A DNA stretch of 64,000 nucleotides from JAYKGU01 sp035285585 (GTDB lineage: Bacteria > Cyanobacteriota > Cyanobacteriia > CAKZMO01), in contig JAYKGU010000079.1 of NCBI GenBank assembly GCA_035285585.1, forward strand, positions 1 through 64,000. Reading direction: 5' to 3'. The notes beneath the pieces were generated by a model, which did no database searches, had not been told where the DNA came from, and saw only the letters and a program-made list of their open reading frames with translations. Numbering within the stretch: the stretch's first letter is position 1; the number at the start of each line of letters is the position of its first letter. Positions 9,045-18,676 of this stretch are shown here, one piece after another. The translations under genes were made by a program, and so were the position numbers.

Positions 9045-10004
9045 GTGCGATCGCTCCATCTTTTGCAATCTGTTGGCAGTCGGGGGATCGCTGCCCTCCT
9101 GAGTGCAGCTCTTATTCTGTTGAATTCTTGCCAGGTTCGGAATCCGCCCATGGGTTCGGCTACCCTGTCCTCAACGTCACCCGTATCCCAGGGGCTTCCC
9201 CAGACAGTGCCCATCCGGTATGAGGTGCATGCCCTCGATCGGGCGACGGCCCATGTCGTGCGCATTCCGAAGAGCGAACAATATCGTATCGTGACTGCAG
9301 TCGCCCCAAACCTGGAAACGCTGGCAACCCTGGCCAACCAAACCGGGGCGATCGCTGCTATCAATGCTGGATACTTCGATCCGCAGAATGGGCAAACCAC
9401 GTCCTATGTGACCACCGATGGCGTTTTGGTTGCCGATCCTCGCCAAAATGCCCGCCTCGTGGAAAATCCCGATTTGACCCCTTACCTGGCCCGCATCCTT
9501 AACCGCTCCGAGTTTCGCCGCTATGACTGTGAAGCGGGGGAAACGTTTGCGATCGCCCGCCACGAAGAACCCACTCCAGATGGCTGTCAGCTCAAAGATG
9601 CGGTGGGGGGAGGCCCGCAGATTTTGCCCGATCTCCTGGCCGAAGAAGAAGCCTTTGTGGAACGGGTCGGCACCGAGGTGGTGCGGGACGCCATCGGCAG
9701 CTTCTCCCCCAATGCCCGCAGTGCGGTGGGGATCACGCCCAGTGGAGAGGTGCTGCTGGTGATGGTTTCCCAGGAAGGAGGGGTGGGCGATCGCCCCGGT
9801 GGCCTCTCCCTCCCAGAACTGGCAGACCTGATGAGGTCTTTGGGTGCTCAAGCGGCGATGAACCTGGACGGCGGCAGCTCCACCTCCCTTTACTACGACG
9901 GCACCACCCGTCTTGGACGGCTGGACGCCAATGGCCAACCTGTTGAGCGACCTGTTAAATCCGTCATCCTGGTTCTGCCCGTTTCGGGTTCTGCCCAATC
10001 CTAA
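9045..10004 (+). CDS. Phosphodiester glycosidase (NAGPA) family lipoprotein
   Basis: 319 residues. The N-terminal signal ends in ALILLNSC, a usable lipobox, so the protein is probably lipid-anchored. The domain shows AIAAINAGYFDPQNG and, near the C-terminus, MNLDGGSSTSLYYDG; both are hallmarks of the phosphodiester alpha-N-acetylglucosaminidase family. Bacterial members cleave or modify sugar phosphodiesters of envelope polymers, but the substrate here is unknown. GGAGG at 9031-9035 favours the GTG at 9045 over an adjacent TTG. It converges on the VKOR gene across repeat C. Confidence 0.85.
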   Translation: MRSLHLLQSVGSRGIAALLSAALILLNSCQVRNPPMGSATLSSTSPVSQGLPQTVPIRYEVHALDRATAHVVRIPKSEQYRIVTAVAPNLETLATLANQTGAIAAINAGYFDPQNGQTTSYVTTDGVLVADPRQNARLVENPDLTPYLARILNRSEFRRYDCEAGETFAIARHEEPTPDGCQLKDAVGGGPQILPDLLAEEEAFVERVGTEVVRDAIGSFSPNARSAVGITPSGEVLLVMVSQEGGVGDRPGGLSLPELADLMRSLGAQAAMNLDGGSSTSLYYDGTTRLGRLDANGQPVERPVKSVILVLPVSGSAQS

Positions 10005-10025
10005 GCGAGGGTTTCTGCTTATAGC

Positions 10026-10113
10026 TCTACGGGCTAAGCTTTGAGTGTGGAACCCCTGCGTCGCGGGGGTTCCACACCTCTTGAATGTCCTAAGGCGAAA
10101 GCGTAACGCCATA
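10026..10113. repeat. Repeat family C, copy 1
   Basis: A strong hairpin (10045-10077) with arms GTGTGGAACCCC and GGGGTTCCACAC, flanked by CTACGGGCTAAG on the left and CGAAAGCGTAACGCC on the right. Copies recur at 42836-42929 (inverted) and 58961-59043. Lying between convergent genes, it could act as a terminator. Confidence 0.75.
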
Positions 10114-10150
10114 AAACGGGACAGCGCTAAGGGCGATCGCCAGAACCATC

Positions 10151-11077
10151 CTAATTCTTAAAGTTGCGCGGTCCAGTATAGCCCGACAGGTCAGCCAGTT
10201 CATTCAAAGGTCGAACGCCAGAATAGAGTTCCCCGTTAATCTCCCAAGAGGGAAAGCCCTGCACCCCGGCAGCTTCACAGAGCTGGGGCTGGGCATCCTG
10301 ACCGCGGGGGTCACATTCGACGTAGTCGATGTAGCTGAAGGCCTCTTCCCCAAACAGCCGCTGCTGATCGTGGCAGTGGGGGCACCAGTAGGCGCTGTAT
10401 TTTTTAGCCCCGATTGATGTCAGGTGCTGAGCCAAAGCAATTTCTGACTCGCCGGAAGTAGTTTCAATGGGAGGAGGCACCTCGCCTGCAAGGGCACCAC
10501 CCGGAGTAGTTCGAGGACCATCAATGCCGGAGTAGACCCCCAGGGTACCCACCAGCGTTACCACTGCCACCAGAACCCCAGTAAAAGCGAGCTGTCCCAT
10601 GTCTTCCCAGTTTCGGCCTAATAAGGTCACAGTTAGCAAACTCAAGCTAAAAATTGCAGACGCAATGCAGTAGGGGCAGACTGCCTGCAGTTGGGTTGCC
10701 AGGACGTACATGAGATAGCCGCTAAACACGGTCATGGCAAGCGCCCCCATAAACAGCAGCATCCAGCTCCATTCTTCTAGCTTGACGCGCAGCTCTTTGT
10801 TCACCTCAGGCTTGACGACAAGGGGGCCAAGGGCCAGAACAGCCATTGAGGTATAGGCAAGAATGCCAAAAATTGTGAGGGGAATGCCAAAGATGGAGGC
10901 CCACGGACTGGTGAGTACGGTGTTGCATCCCTCGACGGGGCAGGTGGCTTCGCCTCCGGCTAATTTAACGACCGTGAGATAGCCGGTTAAGACGGCACCG
11001 ACGACTGCGATCGCCCCAATAATCAACCGGGATTTGCGGTGCAGCCAGGGAGTGTTTTGTTGGCGACGACGGCTCAT
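10151..11077 (-). CDS. VKOR-thioredoxin fusion, disulfide-forming oxidoreductase
   Basis: 308 residues. The N-terminal part has about four to five membrane segments of vitamin K epoxide reductase type, with a loop cysteine pair in ATCPVEGCNTVL and the quinone-site motif CPYCIASA. The C-terminal thioredoxin-like domain carries WCPHCHDQQ. In cyanobacteria this fusion catalyses disulfide formation in secreted and lumenal proteins, passing electrons to quinone. The ATG at 11077 (MSRRRQQ) follows AGGTAGGG; a longer frame to 11137 is less likely. All expected cysteines are visible. Confidence 0.93.
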   Translation of the reverse strand: MSRRRQQNTPWLHRKSRLIIGAIAVVGAVLTGYLTVVKLAGGEATCPVEGCNTVLTSPWASIFGIPLTIFGILAYTSMAVLALGPLVVKPEVNKELRVKLEEWSWMLLFMGALAMTVFSGYLMYVLATQLQAVCPYCIASAIFSLSLLTVTLLGRNWEDMGQLAFTGVLVAVVTLVGTLGVYSGIDGPRTTPGGALAGEVPPPIETTSGESEIALAQHLTSIGAKKYSAYWCPHCHDQQRLFGEEAFSYIDYVECDPRGQDAQPQLCEAAGVQGFPSWEINGELYSGVRPLNELADLSGYTGPRNFKN

Positions 11078-11176
11078 AGACCCTACCTGAACGCGTTTGA
11101 TGAAAATATCCTTCCCCATTCTGCCGCATTCATTCAACTTTGAGACATTTTGACAAATTGCGGCGTGGCTGAGTCG

Positions 11177-12046
11177 CTAATCGGGGCAGGGTTCGGAATA
11201 GGTGGGTAGCGCATCGGCGGAAAACTGGGACCGTTTCCCTTTGGTGGCAAGGGCGCGGCGCATAGCCTCGACGAATTGGCTAACCCGAATGGGATCGATG
11301 GGGTTCTCAATCCGGCCTTTGCGCTTTAGGGAACTGGAGACAATCACACCATCCGCCGCCTGAATTAAGTCAGGAATATTTTCCCAGGTCGCTCCGCTGC
11401 CAATGAAGACGGGGGTACCGTTGGCGGCGGCGGTGGCCAGCTCCAAGTCTTCCTGGGAGGGGGGACTGCCCGTCGCCCACCCCGACAAAATGATGCCGTC
11501 TGCCAGACCCCGTTCAATGGTTTCCTGGACGGCGGTGGTCAGGTTGGGCGATCCCAAAGGGCGGGCGTGCTTAACCAACACATCTGCCAGAATTTTGACC
11601 TGGCTGCCCAGTTCCCGGCGATAGCGCAGCAGGAGGTGGGCATCCCCTTCAATCAGGCCCTGATCGGTGGCCATGACGCCCGTTAAAACATTGACGCGGA
11701 TAAACGGAGCCTCAACACAGCTGGCGATCGCCATGGCGCTATGGGCGTCATTGCGGAGGACGTTGATACCCAATGGCAGCGTGACCAGGCTCTTCAGCCG
11801 CTGCACAACTAAGCTCATGGCGCTAACGACTGCCGGATCGACGTGGGTTTTCGCGAAGGGAGCATCAAAAAAATTCTCGATAATAATGCCATCGACCCCA
11901 CCCGAGGCCAGGGCAGTGGCTTCCTGTTCAGCCCGATCCATGACCGCTTTGAGGCTGCCGCCCCACCGGGGAGATGTGGGGAGCGGTTGGAGGTGAACAA
12001 CACCGATAATGGGATTTGCGGTTCCAAAAATTTGACTTAAGTCCAC
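11177..12046 (-). CDS. btpA: BtpA family protein, photosystem I biogenesis
   Basis: A TIM-barrel-type protein of the BtpA/SgcQ family, with NPIIGVVHLQPLP at the N-terminus, GVDGIIIENF, and GSGATWENIPD near the C-terminus. In Synechocystis BtpA stabilises photosystem I reaction-centre proteins at the thylakoid membrane. I choose the GTG at 12046 (V-D-L-S-Q-I-F), which puts the start close to the conserved NPIIG segment and follows a GAAAGAG-like site; a TTG at 12082 would add 12 residues. Length 289. Confidence 0.88.
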   Translation of the reverse strand: MDLSQIFGTANPIIGVVHLQPLPTSPRWGGSLKAVMDRAEQEATALASGGVDGIIIENFFDAPFAKTHVDPAVVSAMSLVVQRLKSLVTLPLGINVLRNDAHSAMAIASCVEAPFIRVNVLTGVMATDQGLIEGDAHLLLRYRRELGSQVKILADVLVKHARPLGSPNLTTAVQETIERGLADGIILSGWATGSPPSQEDLELATAAANGTPVFIGSGATWENIPDLIQAADGVIVSSSLKRKGRIENPIDPIRVSQFVEAMRRALATKGKRSQFSADALPTYSEPCPD

Positions 12047-12603
12047 GGACTCTTTCGCTTCGGACTTGGTGGTTAGCTGCAATCAACAATACGATGGCAT
12101 CGGGAGCGGAAACAAAGGAAAAAACCAGGACTGGTTTGGCTTTGGTTGTGCCCAACGCATCCAGACTTCTACTTTAACAGCAATGGGAGACTCAAAATGG
12201 CTGGGCGATCGCGATTCGTTCAGATAGAAGCCAAACGGTTTTCCCCTACCTCATCCAATCTTTATAGGGAAGCGCTGAAATTGTGTAGTTATGTTATGCA
12301 GTTTTGCGTTAGGATGACATCGCAGGCACATGAAGTCGAGCGATCGCATCAGTCAAGACAACAGGCGTCACTACTAGCCGACGCCAACAACCAAGGGGCT
12401 GTGGTGCGAGGTCAGGTTGCAATTGCCAATTGTCTGTCAGGCGATCGCAACCGATCATTGATCAAGTTATTGATCAGATTTTTAGGATCAGCTTTGTCGG
12501 ATTCAGAAATCCTTCTCTTCATGTGATTTCGACCCACGTCGATTAATGTGATTTCGATCAGACCTCTGTTTTGAATCTATTGAGGCCGTCTCATTTCCCT
12601 ACT
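12047..12603. other. Intergenic region upstream of rimO-crhR
   Basis: 557 bases with no convincing gene; a 126-codon frame at 12146-12526 lacks a recognisable protein or ribosome site. Two pairs of direct repeats lie here: ATTGATCA at 12457-12464 and 12469-12476, and ATGTGATTTCGA at 12521-12532 and 12546-12557. They may belong to the rimO-crhR control region. Confidence 0.5.
12521..12557 (+). promoter_or_regulatory. Tandem 12-bp direct repeat before rimO
   Basis: ATGTGATTTCGA occurs twice, 25 bases start to start, ending 46 bases before the rimO ATG. Spacing near two helical turns plus a few bases is compatible with a tandem binding site. No protein can be named from sequence. Confidence 0.35.
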
Positions 12604-13989
12604 ATGGGCACAAAGCCAACCGTCGCCATTTCCCATCTGGGTTGCGAAAAAAATCGGGTTGACACCGAACACATGCTGGGCCTGCTGGTAGAAGCGGGCT
12701 ACCAGGTTGACAGCAACGAGGAACTGGCAGATTTTGTCATTGTCAATACCTGTAGCTTCATCCAGGCAGCGCGGGAAGAGTCCGTTCGCGCTCTGGTAGA
12801 ACTGGCCGAAGCGAACAAAAAGATTATCATTGCGGGCTGTATGGCCCAGCATTTTCAGCAGGAGCTGCTTGTTGAATTACCAGAAGCCGTTGCGATTGTA
12901 GGCACCGGAGATTATCACAAGATAGTTAATGTTTTGGAGCGGGCACAGTCTGGAGAGCGGGTTCAAGAGGTTTCCCAAAACCCCACCTACATTGCCGACG
13001 AATCCGTTCCGCGCTATCGCACGACTACTGAGGGGGTGGCCTACCTGCGGGTGGCGGAAGGCTGTAACTACCGCTGTGCTTTCTGTATCATTCCCCATCT
13101 GCGGGGCAATCAGCGATCCCGCTCCATTGAATCCATCGTCACCGAAGCGGAGGCACTGGCGGCAGAAGGGGTTCAGGAAATTGTCCTCATTTCTCAAATC
13201 ACCACGAACTACGGCCTGGATCTTTATGGGGAGCCAAAGCTGGCCGAACTACTGCGGGCACTGGGCCAGGTTCCGGTTCCCTGGATTCGGATGCATTACG
13301 CCTATCCAACAGGGCTAACGCCGCCGGTGATTGAGGCCATCCAGGAAACCCCCAACGTTTTGCCCTATTTAGATTTGCCCCTCCAGCACTCCCATCCCGA
13401 TGTGCTAAAGGCCATGAACCGTCCGTGGCAGGGGCGCGTCAATGACCAGATCATCGAGCAAATCAAAACAGCCCTACCCCAGGCGGTGCTCAGAACGACT
13501 TTCATTGTGGGCTTTCCAGGTGAAACCGAGGCGCAGTTTGAGCATCTTTGCCGGTTTGTGCAGCACCATGAATTTGACCATGTGGGAGTTTTTACCTTCT
13601 CACCCGAAGAGGGCACCGCTGCCTACACGCTGCCAAACCCTGTACCCCAAGACGTAATGGATTGGCGACGAGAGAAATTGATGCAAGTGCAGCAGCCCAT
13701 CTCCCTGAAGCTCAATCAGGCTGAGGTTGGGAAGGTTGTCGATGTGCTGATCGAGCAGGAGAATCCGGCAACTGGAGAATTGATTGGTCGTTCCGCCCGC
13801 TTTGCCCCTGATGTGGACGGACTGGTTTACGTTCAAGGACAGGCCCGCCTGGGGGCGATCGCCCCGGTACTGATTACCGGAGCCGACATCTATGACTTGC
13901 AGGGTCAAGTCGCAAACACTGCCACGCAGTTGAGAGGCGCGCTCGATCGTGTCTCTGTTACTCAACCTTTCCTACAGGAGACACGATGA
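12604..13989 (+). CDS. rimO: Ribosomal protein S12 (Asp89) methylthiotransferase RimO
   Basis: A radical SAM enzyme that adds a methylthio group to an Asp of ribosomal protein S12. The N-terminal UPF0004 domain has SHLGCEKN, VNTCSF and AGCMAQ (three cysteines for the second cluster). The radical-SAM motif CNYRCAFC follows at residues 154-161, and a TRAM domain ends the protein. The ATG at 12604 gives 461 residues. Its stop overlaps the crhR start as ATGA, so translation is probably coupled. A rimO-crhR dicistron is known in Synechocystis. Confidence 0.95.
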   Translation: MGTKPTVAISHLGCEKNRVDTEHMLGLLVEAGYQVDSNEELADFVIVNTCSFIQAAREESVRALVELAEANKKIIIAGCMAQHFQQELLVELPEAVAIVGTGDYHKIVNVLERAQSGERVQEVSQNPTYIADESVPRYRTTTEGVAYLRVAEGCNYRCAFCIIPHLRGNQRSRSIESIVTEAEALAAEGVQEIVLISQITTNYGLDLYGEPKLAELLRALGQVPVPWIRMHYAYPTGLTPPVIEAIQETPNVLPYLDLPLQHSHPDVLKAMNRPWQGRVNDQIIEQIKTALPQAVLRTTFIVGFPGETEAQFEHLCRFVQHHEFDHVGVFTFSPEEGTAAYTLPNPVPQDVMDWRREKLMQVQQPISLKLNQAEVGKVVDVLIEQENPATGELIGRSARFAPDVDGLVYVQGQARLGAIAPVLITGADIYDLQGQVANTATQLRGALDRVSVTQPFLQETR

Positions 13990-15401
13990 ATTTATCGTTC
14001 AAGAGCTTGGGCTTATCTGAGGCGCGCATCCAGCTTTTAGAAAAGCTAGAATTCACTACCCCAACTGAGATCCAGGCGCAGGCCATTCCCCATTTGCTTT
14101 CAGGCCGTGACGTAGTCGGGCAGGCCCAAACGGGAACCGGCAAAACAGCGGCGTTTTCGCTGCCCCTACTGGAGCAGGTTGATCCCAATAACAAAAATGT
14201 CCAGGCCCTGATTCTGACGCCCACGCGAGAGCTGGCGCTACAGGTCTACCAGGCCATCCGCACCTTCAATAGCGATCGCCGCGTATTTGTGCTTTCGGTT
14301 TATGGCGGGCAAATGATTGAGCGCCAGATCAGCCGCCTGCAGAAAGGCGTGCAAATTGTAGTGGGTACGCCAGGCCGGGTGCTGGATTTGCTGAATCGGG
14401 GCGATCTCGACCTGCGCCACCTCAACTGGCTGGTGCTGGACGAGGCAGATGAAATGCTCAACATGGGCTTTATCCAGGACGTGGAACTGATTCTCTCCCA
14501 GGCTCCGGCGGAGCGCCAGACCGCCTTCTTCTCAGCAACGATGGCTCCTCAAATTCGCGAGCTGGCCGCCAAGTTTTTGCGATCGCCCGTCAACATTACG
14601 GTTGAGCAGCCCAAAGCCGCTCCCACGCGCATTAACCAGACCGCCTACCTGATCCCCAAGGGATGGACAAAGGCGCGAGCGCTCCAGCCCATCCTGGAAA
14701 TGGAAGATCCCGAATCGGCCCTGATCTTTGTGCGCACCCGCCGCTCTGCCGCTGAATTGACGCGCCAGCTTCAGGCGGCAGGCCACAGCGTGGATGAGTA
14801 CCACGGTGATCTCACCCAGTCGCAGCGGGAGCGTCTGCTGCTGCGGTTCCGCCAGCGCCAGGTGCGGTGGGTGGTGGCCACTGACATTGCGGCACGGGGC
14901 CTGCACGTCGATGACCTGACCCACGTCATTAACTACGACCTACCCGACAGCGTAGAAAGCTACGTTCACCGTATCGGGCGCACGGGCCGGGCCGGGAAGG
15001 AAGGGGTGGCCATTTCCCTGGTCCATCCCCTCGACAAACGCAAGCTGCGGGAAATTGAGCGCCACATTCGCCAGAAGCTGGAGTGGGGCAAAATTCCGAA
15101 CCGTGCTCAGATCGAGGCCCGTCATCTGAGAAAGCTGCAGGAGCAGGTGGAAGATGTGCTGGTGGGTGAGCGCATTGCTTCCTTCCTGCCAATCGTGGCC
15201 CAGCTCAGCGAACATTACGAACCGCATACGATCGCTGCGGCTGCCCTGCAAATGGCCTACGACAAGACGCGCCCTTCCTGGATGCGGGTTGAGCAAGAGT
15301 CGTCGGTGGAGGCTCCCATCAAGTCAGGCGAGCGGAAGCCAAAGGTGGTCAAGGCCACAGATGATTCGGACAAGCGGCCTCAGGAAACCATCTCACCTTA
15401 G
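13986..15401 (+). CDS. crhR: DEAD-box RNA helicase, CrhR type
   Basis: 471 residues with all helicase motifs: AQTGTGKT, PTRELA, TPGR, DEAD, SAT, ARGLHVDD and HRIGRTGR, then a basic C-terminal extension. In Synechocystis CrhR rearranges RNA duplexes, is redox- and cold-regulated, and is co-transcribed with rimO; the same arrangement is seen here. AGGAGAC lies just upstream of the ATG within the end of rimO. A clear terminator follows the gene. Confidence 0.93.
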   Translation: MNLSFKSLGLSEARIQLLEKLEFTTPTEIQAQAIPHLLSGRDVVGQAQTGTGKTAAFSLPLLEQVDPNNKNVQALILTPTRELALQVYQAIRTFNSDRRVFVLSVYGGQMIERQISRLQKGVQIVVGTPGRVLDLLNRGDLDLRHLNWLVLDEADEMLNMGFIQDVELILSQAPAERQTAFFSATMAPQIRELAAKFLRSPVNITVEQPKAAPTRINQTAYLIPKGWTKARALQPILEMEDPESALIFVRTRRSAAELTRQLQAAGHSVDEYHGDLTQSQRERLLLRFRQRQVRWVVATDIAARGLHVDDLTHVINYDLPDSVESYVHRIGRTGRAGKEGVAISLVHPLDKRKLREIERHIRQKLEWGKIPNRAQIEARHLRKLQEQVEDVLVGERIASFLPIVAQLSEHYEPHTIAAAALQMAYDKTRPSWMRVEQESSVEAPIKSGERKPKVVKATDDSDKRPQETISP

Positions 15402-15432
15402 GCATTTCCTAAAAGGGTATTGATCTAAGGCA

Positions 15433-15466
15433 GGACGGTGGGGTGCTCAGCGCTTCACCGTCCTTT
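15433..15466 (+). terminator. Rho-independent terminator after crhR
   Basis: GGACGGTG (15433-15440) pairs perfectly with CACCGTCC (15455-15462) and TTTT follows directly. It ends the rimO-crhR unit. Confidence 0.85.
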
Positions 15467-15522
15467 TACGTGGTTCCGCTTAGAACCTAGCCGAAGATTT
15501 CGTCGGGGTTTTGGGATAGACA

Positions 15523-15666
15523 ATTAGAATTACGTCTAATGTGAATTAGGAACCGGATGCCCCGTAGCGTAAGCATCCTGCTTGCTGGCGTCGTCACACC
15601 GCAGGCTGGAAGCCCACGCTATGCAAGGATTTGAGATAACTCACATCAGACGTGAATTGCGAATTA
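15523..15666. repeat. Singleton inverted-repeat element between crhR and trpD
   Basis: The ends are imperfect inverted repeats: left TTACGTCTAATGTGAATTA against right TCACATCAGACGTGAATT read in reverse complement. An inner imperfect palindrome around CGTAGCGTAAGC and CACGCTATGC adds to the fold. It resembles a degraded MITE. No second copy is seen in the window. Confidence 0.45.
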
Positions 15667-15690
15667 AGTCCACGATCCTTAAGTTGAAAA

Positions 15691-16794
15691 TTAGCTGCGG
15701 AGAAAAGCTACCAACGTCTCTACCTTTTCCCACGCTGCACCGCTCTTAAGGATTGTACGTGCCGTCTCAACCCCCTGCCGATAGGTTTCCAGGGGAGTGC
15801 TGCCTGTCACTGCGTTGCCGACTTTGAGAGCCAGGGCTGCATTGAGGGCGACCACATCCTGTTGGGCCTGAGTTCCTCCACCCTGGAGAACGGCTTTGAG
15901 AATGGCGGCGTTGTCGGCTACTCCACCGCCCCGCAGCGCCGAGGTAGGGGCTGGGGTCAGTCCCAGTTCTTCAGGATGGAGAGTAACGTACTGCACCTGT
16001 CCATCGGCCAAAACGGCCATGTCCGTTGCATCAGCTAGTCCGGCTTCGTCGAGTTTTTCGCGACCGTGGAGCACGATTGCCTGCGATCGCCCCAACTGCT
16101 TCAGGGCAGCAGCAATGGTGTTTACCAGGGATAGATCAAAAACGCCTAAAACTTGCCCGGTAACGGGTAGCGGATTCACCAATGGCCCGAGGAGATTAAA
16201 GATGGTACGCACCTTGAGGATGCGGCGCAGGGGCACCACCGACATCATGGCCGGGTGCCAGCCAGGGGCAAATAGAAACGTGATGCCCGCTGTCTGGAGG
16301 GCATCGGTGACCCGCGCCGGATCAGACTTCAGGTTAATACCGAGGGCTTCTAATACATCGGCGGAACCGACTTTACTGGAAGCCGCCCGATTCCCATGTT
16401 TAGCCACCGCAACGCCCGCGGCTGCTACAACAAAGGCGGCAGCCGTTGAAATATTAAACGTGGACGCCCCGTCCCCTCCCGTGCCGCAGGTGTCGATCAG
16501 GGGGGTCGGCAGGTGCGAGAGGTCAAACGCGCCTCCCAGGGACTGACTCTGGAGCACCTGGGCCATACCCGCCACCTCCTCCGACGACACCCCCTTGGTC
16601 TGGAGGGCGGCCAGGATTGCCCCGGAAAGGGCTGGCGGCATGGTTTCTGCAAGCCAGCTCTGCATCAGGGCGGCGGCTTGCTCCAGGGTCAGGGACTGCC
16701 TGTCTATAAGCTGTTGGAGCAACGCTGGGGCATCCAGGGCAGGGCAGTCGGCAGTAGAATGTGAAGAGATTGCAGACGTGGCTGGCGTGTTCAT
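15691..16794 (-). CDS. trpD: Anthranilate phosphoribosyltransferase
   Basis: Second step of tryptophan synthesis: transfer of phosphoribosyl from PRPP to anthranilate. The motif GTGGDGASTFNIST binds PRPP; KHGNRAASSKVGSADVLEALG and a DELDEAGLADATD-like metal segment (here EKLDEAGLADATD) are present. It is 367 residues with an N-terminal extension of about 20 residues. It stands alone rather than in a trp operon, as is usual in cyanobacteria. Confidence 0.95.
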   Translation of the reverse strand: MNTPATSAISSHSTADCPALDAPALLQQLIDRQSLTLEQAAALMQSWLAETMPPALSGAILAALQTKGVSSEEVAGMAQVLQSQSLGGAFDLSHLPTPLIDTCGTGGDGASTFNISTAAAFVVAAAGVAVAKHGNRAASSKVGSADVLEALGINLKSDPARVTDALQTAGITFLFAPGWHPAMMSVVPLRRILKVRTIFNLLGPLVNPLPVTGQVLGVFDLSLVNTIAAALKQLGRSQAIVLHGREKLDEAGLADATDMAVLADGQVQYVTLHPEELGLTPAPTSALRGGGVADNAAILKAVLQGGGTQAQQDVVALNAALALKVGNAVTGSTPLETYRQGVETARTILKSGAAWEKVETLVAFLRS

Positions 16795-17072
16795 CGGTCC
16801 TGTATTTAGCGTCAGTTATGGTGGTTTGGCCAATGCCCCACCCGCTTCAGTGAATCGGACCTATCCGAATCAGAACCTGGTCAAAAGCTCGCTGCCGCTG
16901 CTGGCATCTAAAGCTCCGTTGGAGGTTTTTGGCGAGGTGCTCAGGGATAGTCGATGGATGGAAGTTGATTAGGGGTTGGCATGCTAGCTTACATTAAAGC
17001 TTAAAAGCCTGAACCACAAAAACCTGAACTGCAGAAACTCAACCTGTTCCTACCAGGAGGCTTTCGGATCCC

Positions 17073-17669
17073 ATGAAGTTTTTTCAGAAACCTGGCCCTG
17101 AACTGGGCGATCGCGTCCCCCCAGGTCAGCACCTTGCCAAAGGCTTTCCCGTCCTTACCTACGGCCAGACCCCCAATGTTGAAATCCAGGACTGGGAATT
17201 AAAGGTGTGGGGCCTGGTGCAACCCCAAACCTTTAGCTGGGCAGACCTGATGAACCTGCCCCAAAGCCAGTTCACCGCTGACTTCCACTGCGTTACCACC
17301 TGGTCAAAACTTGACGTGCAGTGGACGGGAATTAAGGCAACGGACTTCATAGCCCAACTTGAACTTGATCCCATGGCAACCCAGGTGATGCTGCACTGTT
17401 ATGGCGGCTACACCACTAACCTGGCCCTGGGCGATCTTAATCGGGAAGAAAACTTTTTTGCCCATACCCTCTTTGGCGACCCCCTGCCAGCGGAGCACGG
17501 TGGCCCAATGCGCCTCGTGGTGCCCCATTTGTATGCATGGAAGAGTGCCAAATGGATTAATGGGCTGGAGTTTTTGGATCGGGAGGAACTGGGCTTTTGG
17601 GAACGCAACGGCTATCACCGTCGGGGCGAACCCTGGGCTGAAGAGCGCTACAGCGGGCGCTTTGTTTGA
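17073..17669 (+). CDS. Sulfite-oxidase-like molybdopterin-dependent oxidoreductase
   Basis: A 198-residue single-domain protein of the sulfite oxidase/MsrP catalytic fold. It keeps the molybdenum-ligand cysteine in ADFHCVTTWSKLDVQWTG, the YGGYTTNL segment, and VVPHLYAWKSAKWINGLEF near the C-terminus. No signal peptide or Tat motif is present, so unlike MsrP it is probably cytosolic. The physiological substrate is unknown. AGGAGG at 17055-17060 precedes the ATG at 17073. Confidence 0.85.
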   Translation: MKFFQKPGPELGDRVPPGQHLAKGFPVLTYGQTPNVEIQDWELKVWGLVQPQTFSWADLMNLPQSQFTADFHCVTTWSKLDVQWTGIKATDFIAQLELDPMATQVMLHCYGGYTTNLALGDLNREENFFAHTLFGDPLPAEHGGPMRLVVPHLYAWKSAKWINGLEFLDREELGFWERNGYHRRGEPWAEERYSGRFV

Positions 17670-18581
17670 GAAGCTTCAGACAAACTCAAAAGCAGCGGGT
17701 TAAAAATCTTGCTCTGCCGAGCGCTTCTTCAAGCAGGCTATCATCTTTTGCCGCACCTGCATTGCCCACACGTCGAAATCAAAATCGTCAGCTTGGCGGG
17801 CGATCGGGGTCGATCGCTGCGGAGTTTGCTTTCGATCTTTGTCCATTTCCATCAGTTCCATTCGTCTCCTCTACAGGGCTTACGGGGCTTAGCTTAAGGG
17901 ATTGTTAAACTGTAAAATTTACTACAAAATCCTGATCGGATCATAACGCGTTTTCGCAACCGTTGCGCCCCATGGTGGGTAGAGCCTGTGGCGTGCCGAT
18001 TGTTAGGGCTAAAACGATTGAATTATCTCTATGGTTTTTGGGGCGATCGCAACTATCTTTGTCAAGATGCAAAGCTAAAAACTTTCCAAAGCATGGCAGA
18101 CCGTTGGCTGGGGAAAGGCAGATGCTAATAGCAGGGTGTTGGGCGAAACGCCTTGCAATATTCGTTTGGCACCCAACATTACAGGTTTGTTGCAAAGTAA
18201 TCGGGCGCTGAATTTGTCAGGAATTCTACAGGAGAAAACCAGGAAAAAATGACTTAATTGAGACGAATTGTGAAGGTTTTGTAGCAGGTTCTGGAAACCT
18301 TAAGTGAATAAAATAATCAGGCGAATTGCTCATCTTGAACACCCGCTCGCTTCACCAGGTGATACATTTTCAACCTATAGCATCAGCTCAAGTGCTTCAC
18401 GTCTCTGTTAATTGCTAAGTTCCTTTTTCCGTGAAAACCCTGTTTCATTAGCGTCAGTCGAAAACTGGCTAGAAGCTCTGAGTTTTTGCTGATGGTTTTG
18501 CTTAACGTCGTGTGGTGGATCAGCCGGTTAAACATTCAACTGAGTTGGATGGAGGGTTGCCGTTATTATCCGGCATCAATG

Positions 18582-18664
18582 TTAAGTAGGTAGCCATAAA
18601 TAAACGTCGCTATGGTGCGGCGGGGGATGCACCCCACTTGCTTTATTTATGTCCAGACACTTAA
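18582..18664. repeat. Repeat family D, copy 1 (83 bp)
   Basis: The ends are imperfect inverted repeats: TTAAGT...CATAAATAAACG on the left and CTTTATTTATG...ACTTAA on the right. The core CGCTATGGTG...ATGCACCCCAC matches 29391-29460 and, inverted, 42790-42835. Non-coding MITE-like element. Confidence 0.7.
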
Positions 18665-18676
18665 CCCGCGTTGTTA

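Noticed and set aside
12146..12526. A 126-codon frame upstream of rimO
   Set aside because: Atypical composition, no ribosome site and no family resemblance; it overlaps likely regulatory repeats.
17941..18211. Opposing 82- and 84-codon frames in the gene-poor region
   Set aside because: Neither has codon use like the neighbours or a recognisable product; their mutual overlap suggests chance.
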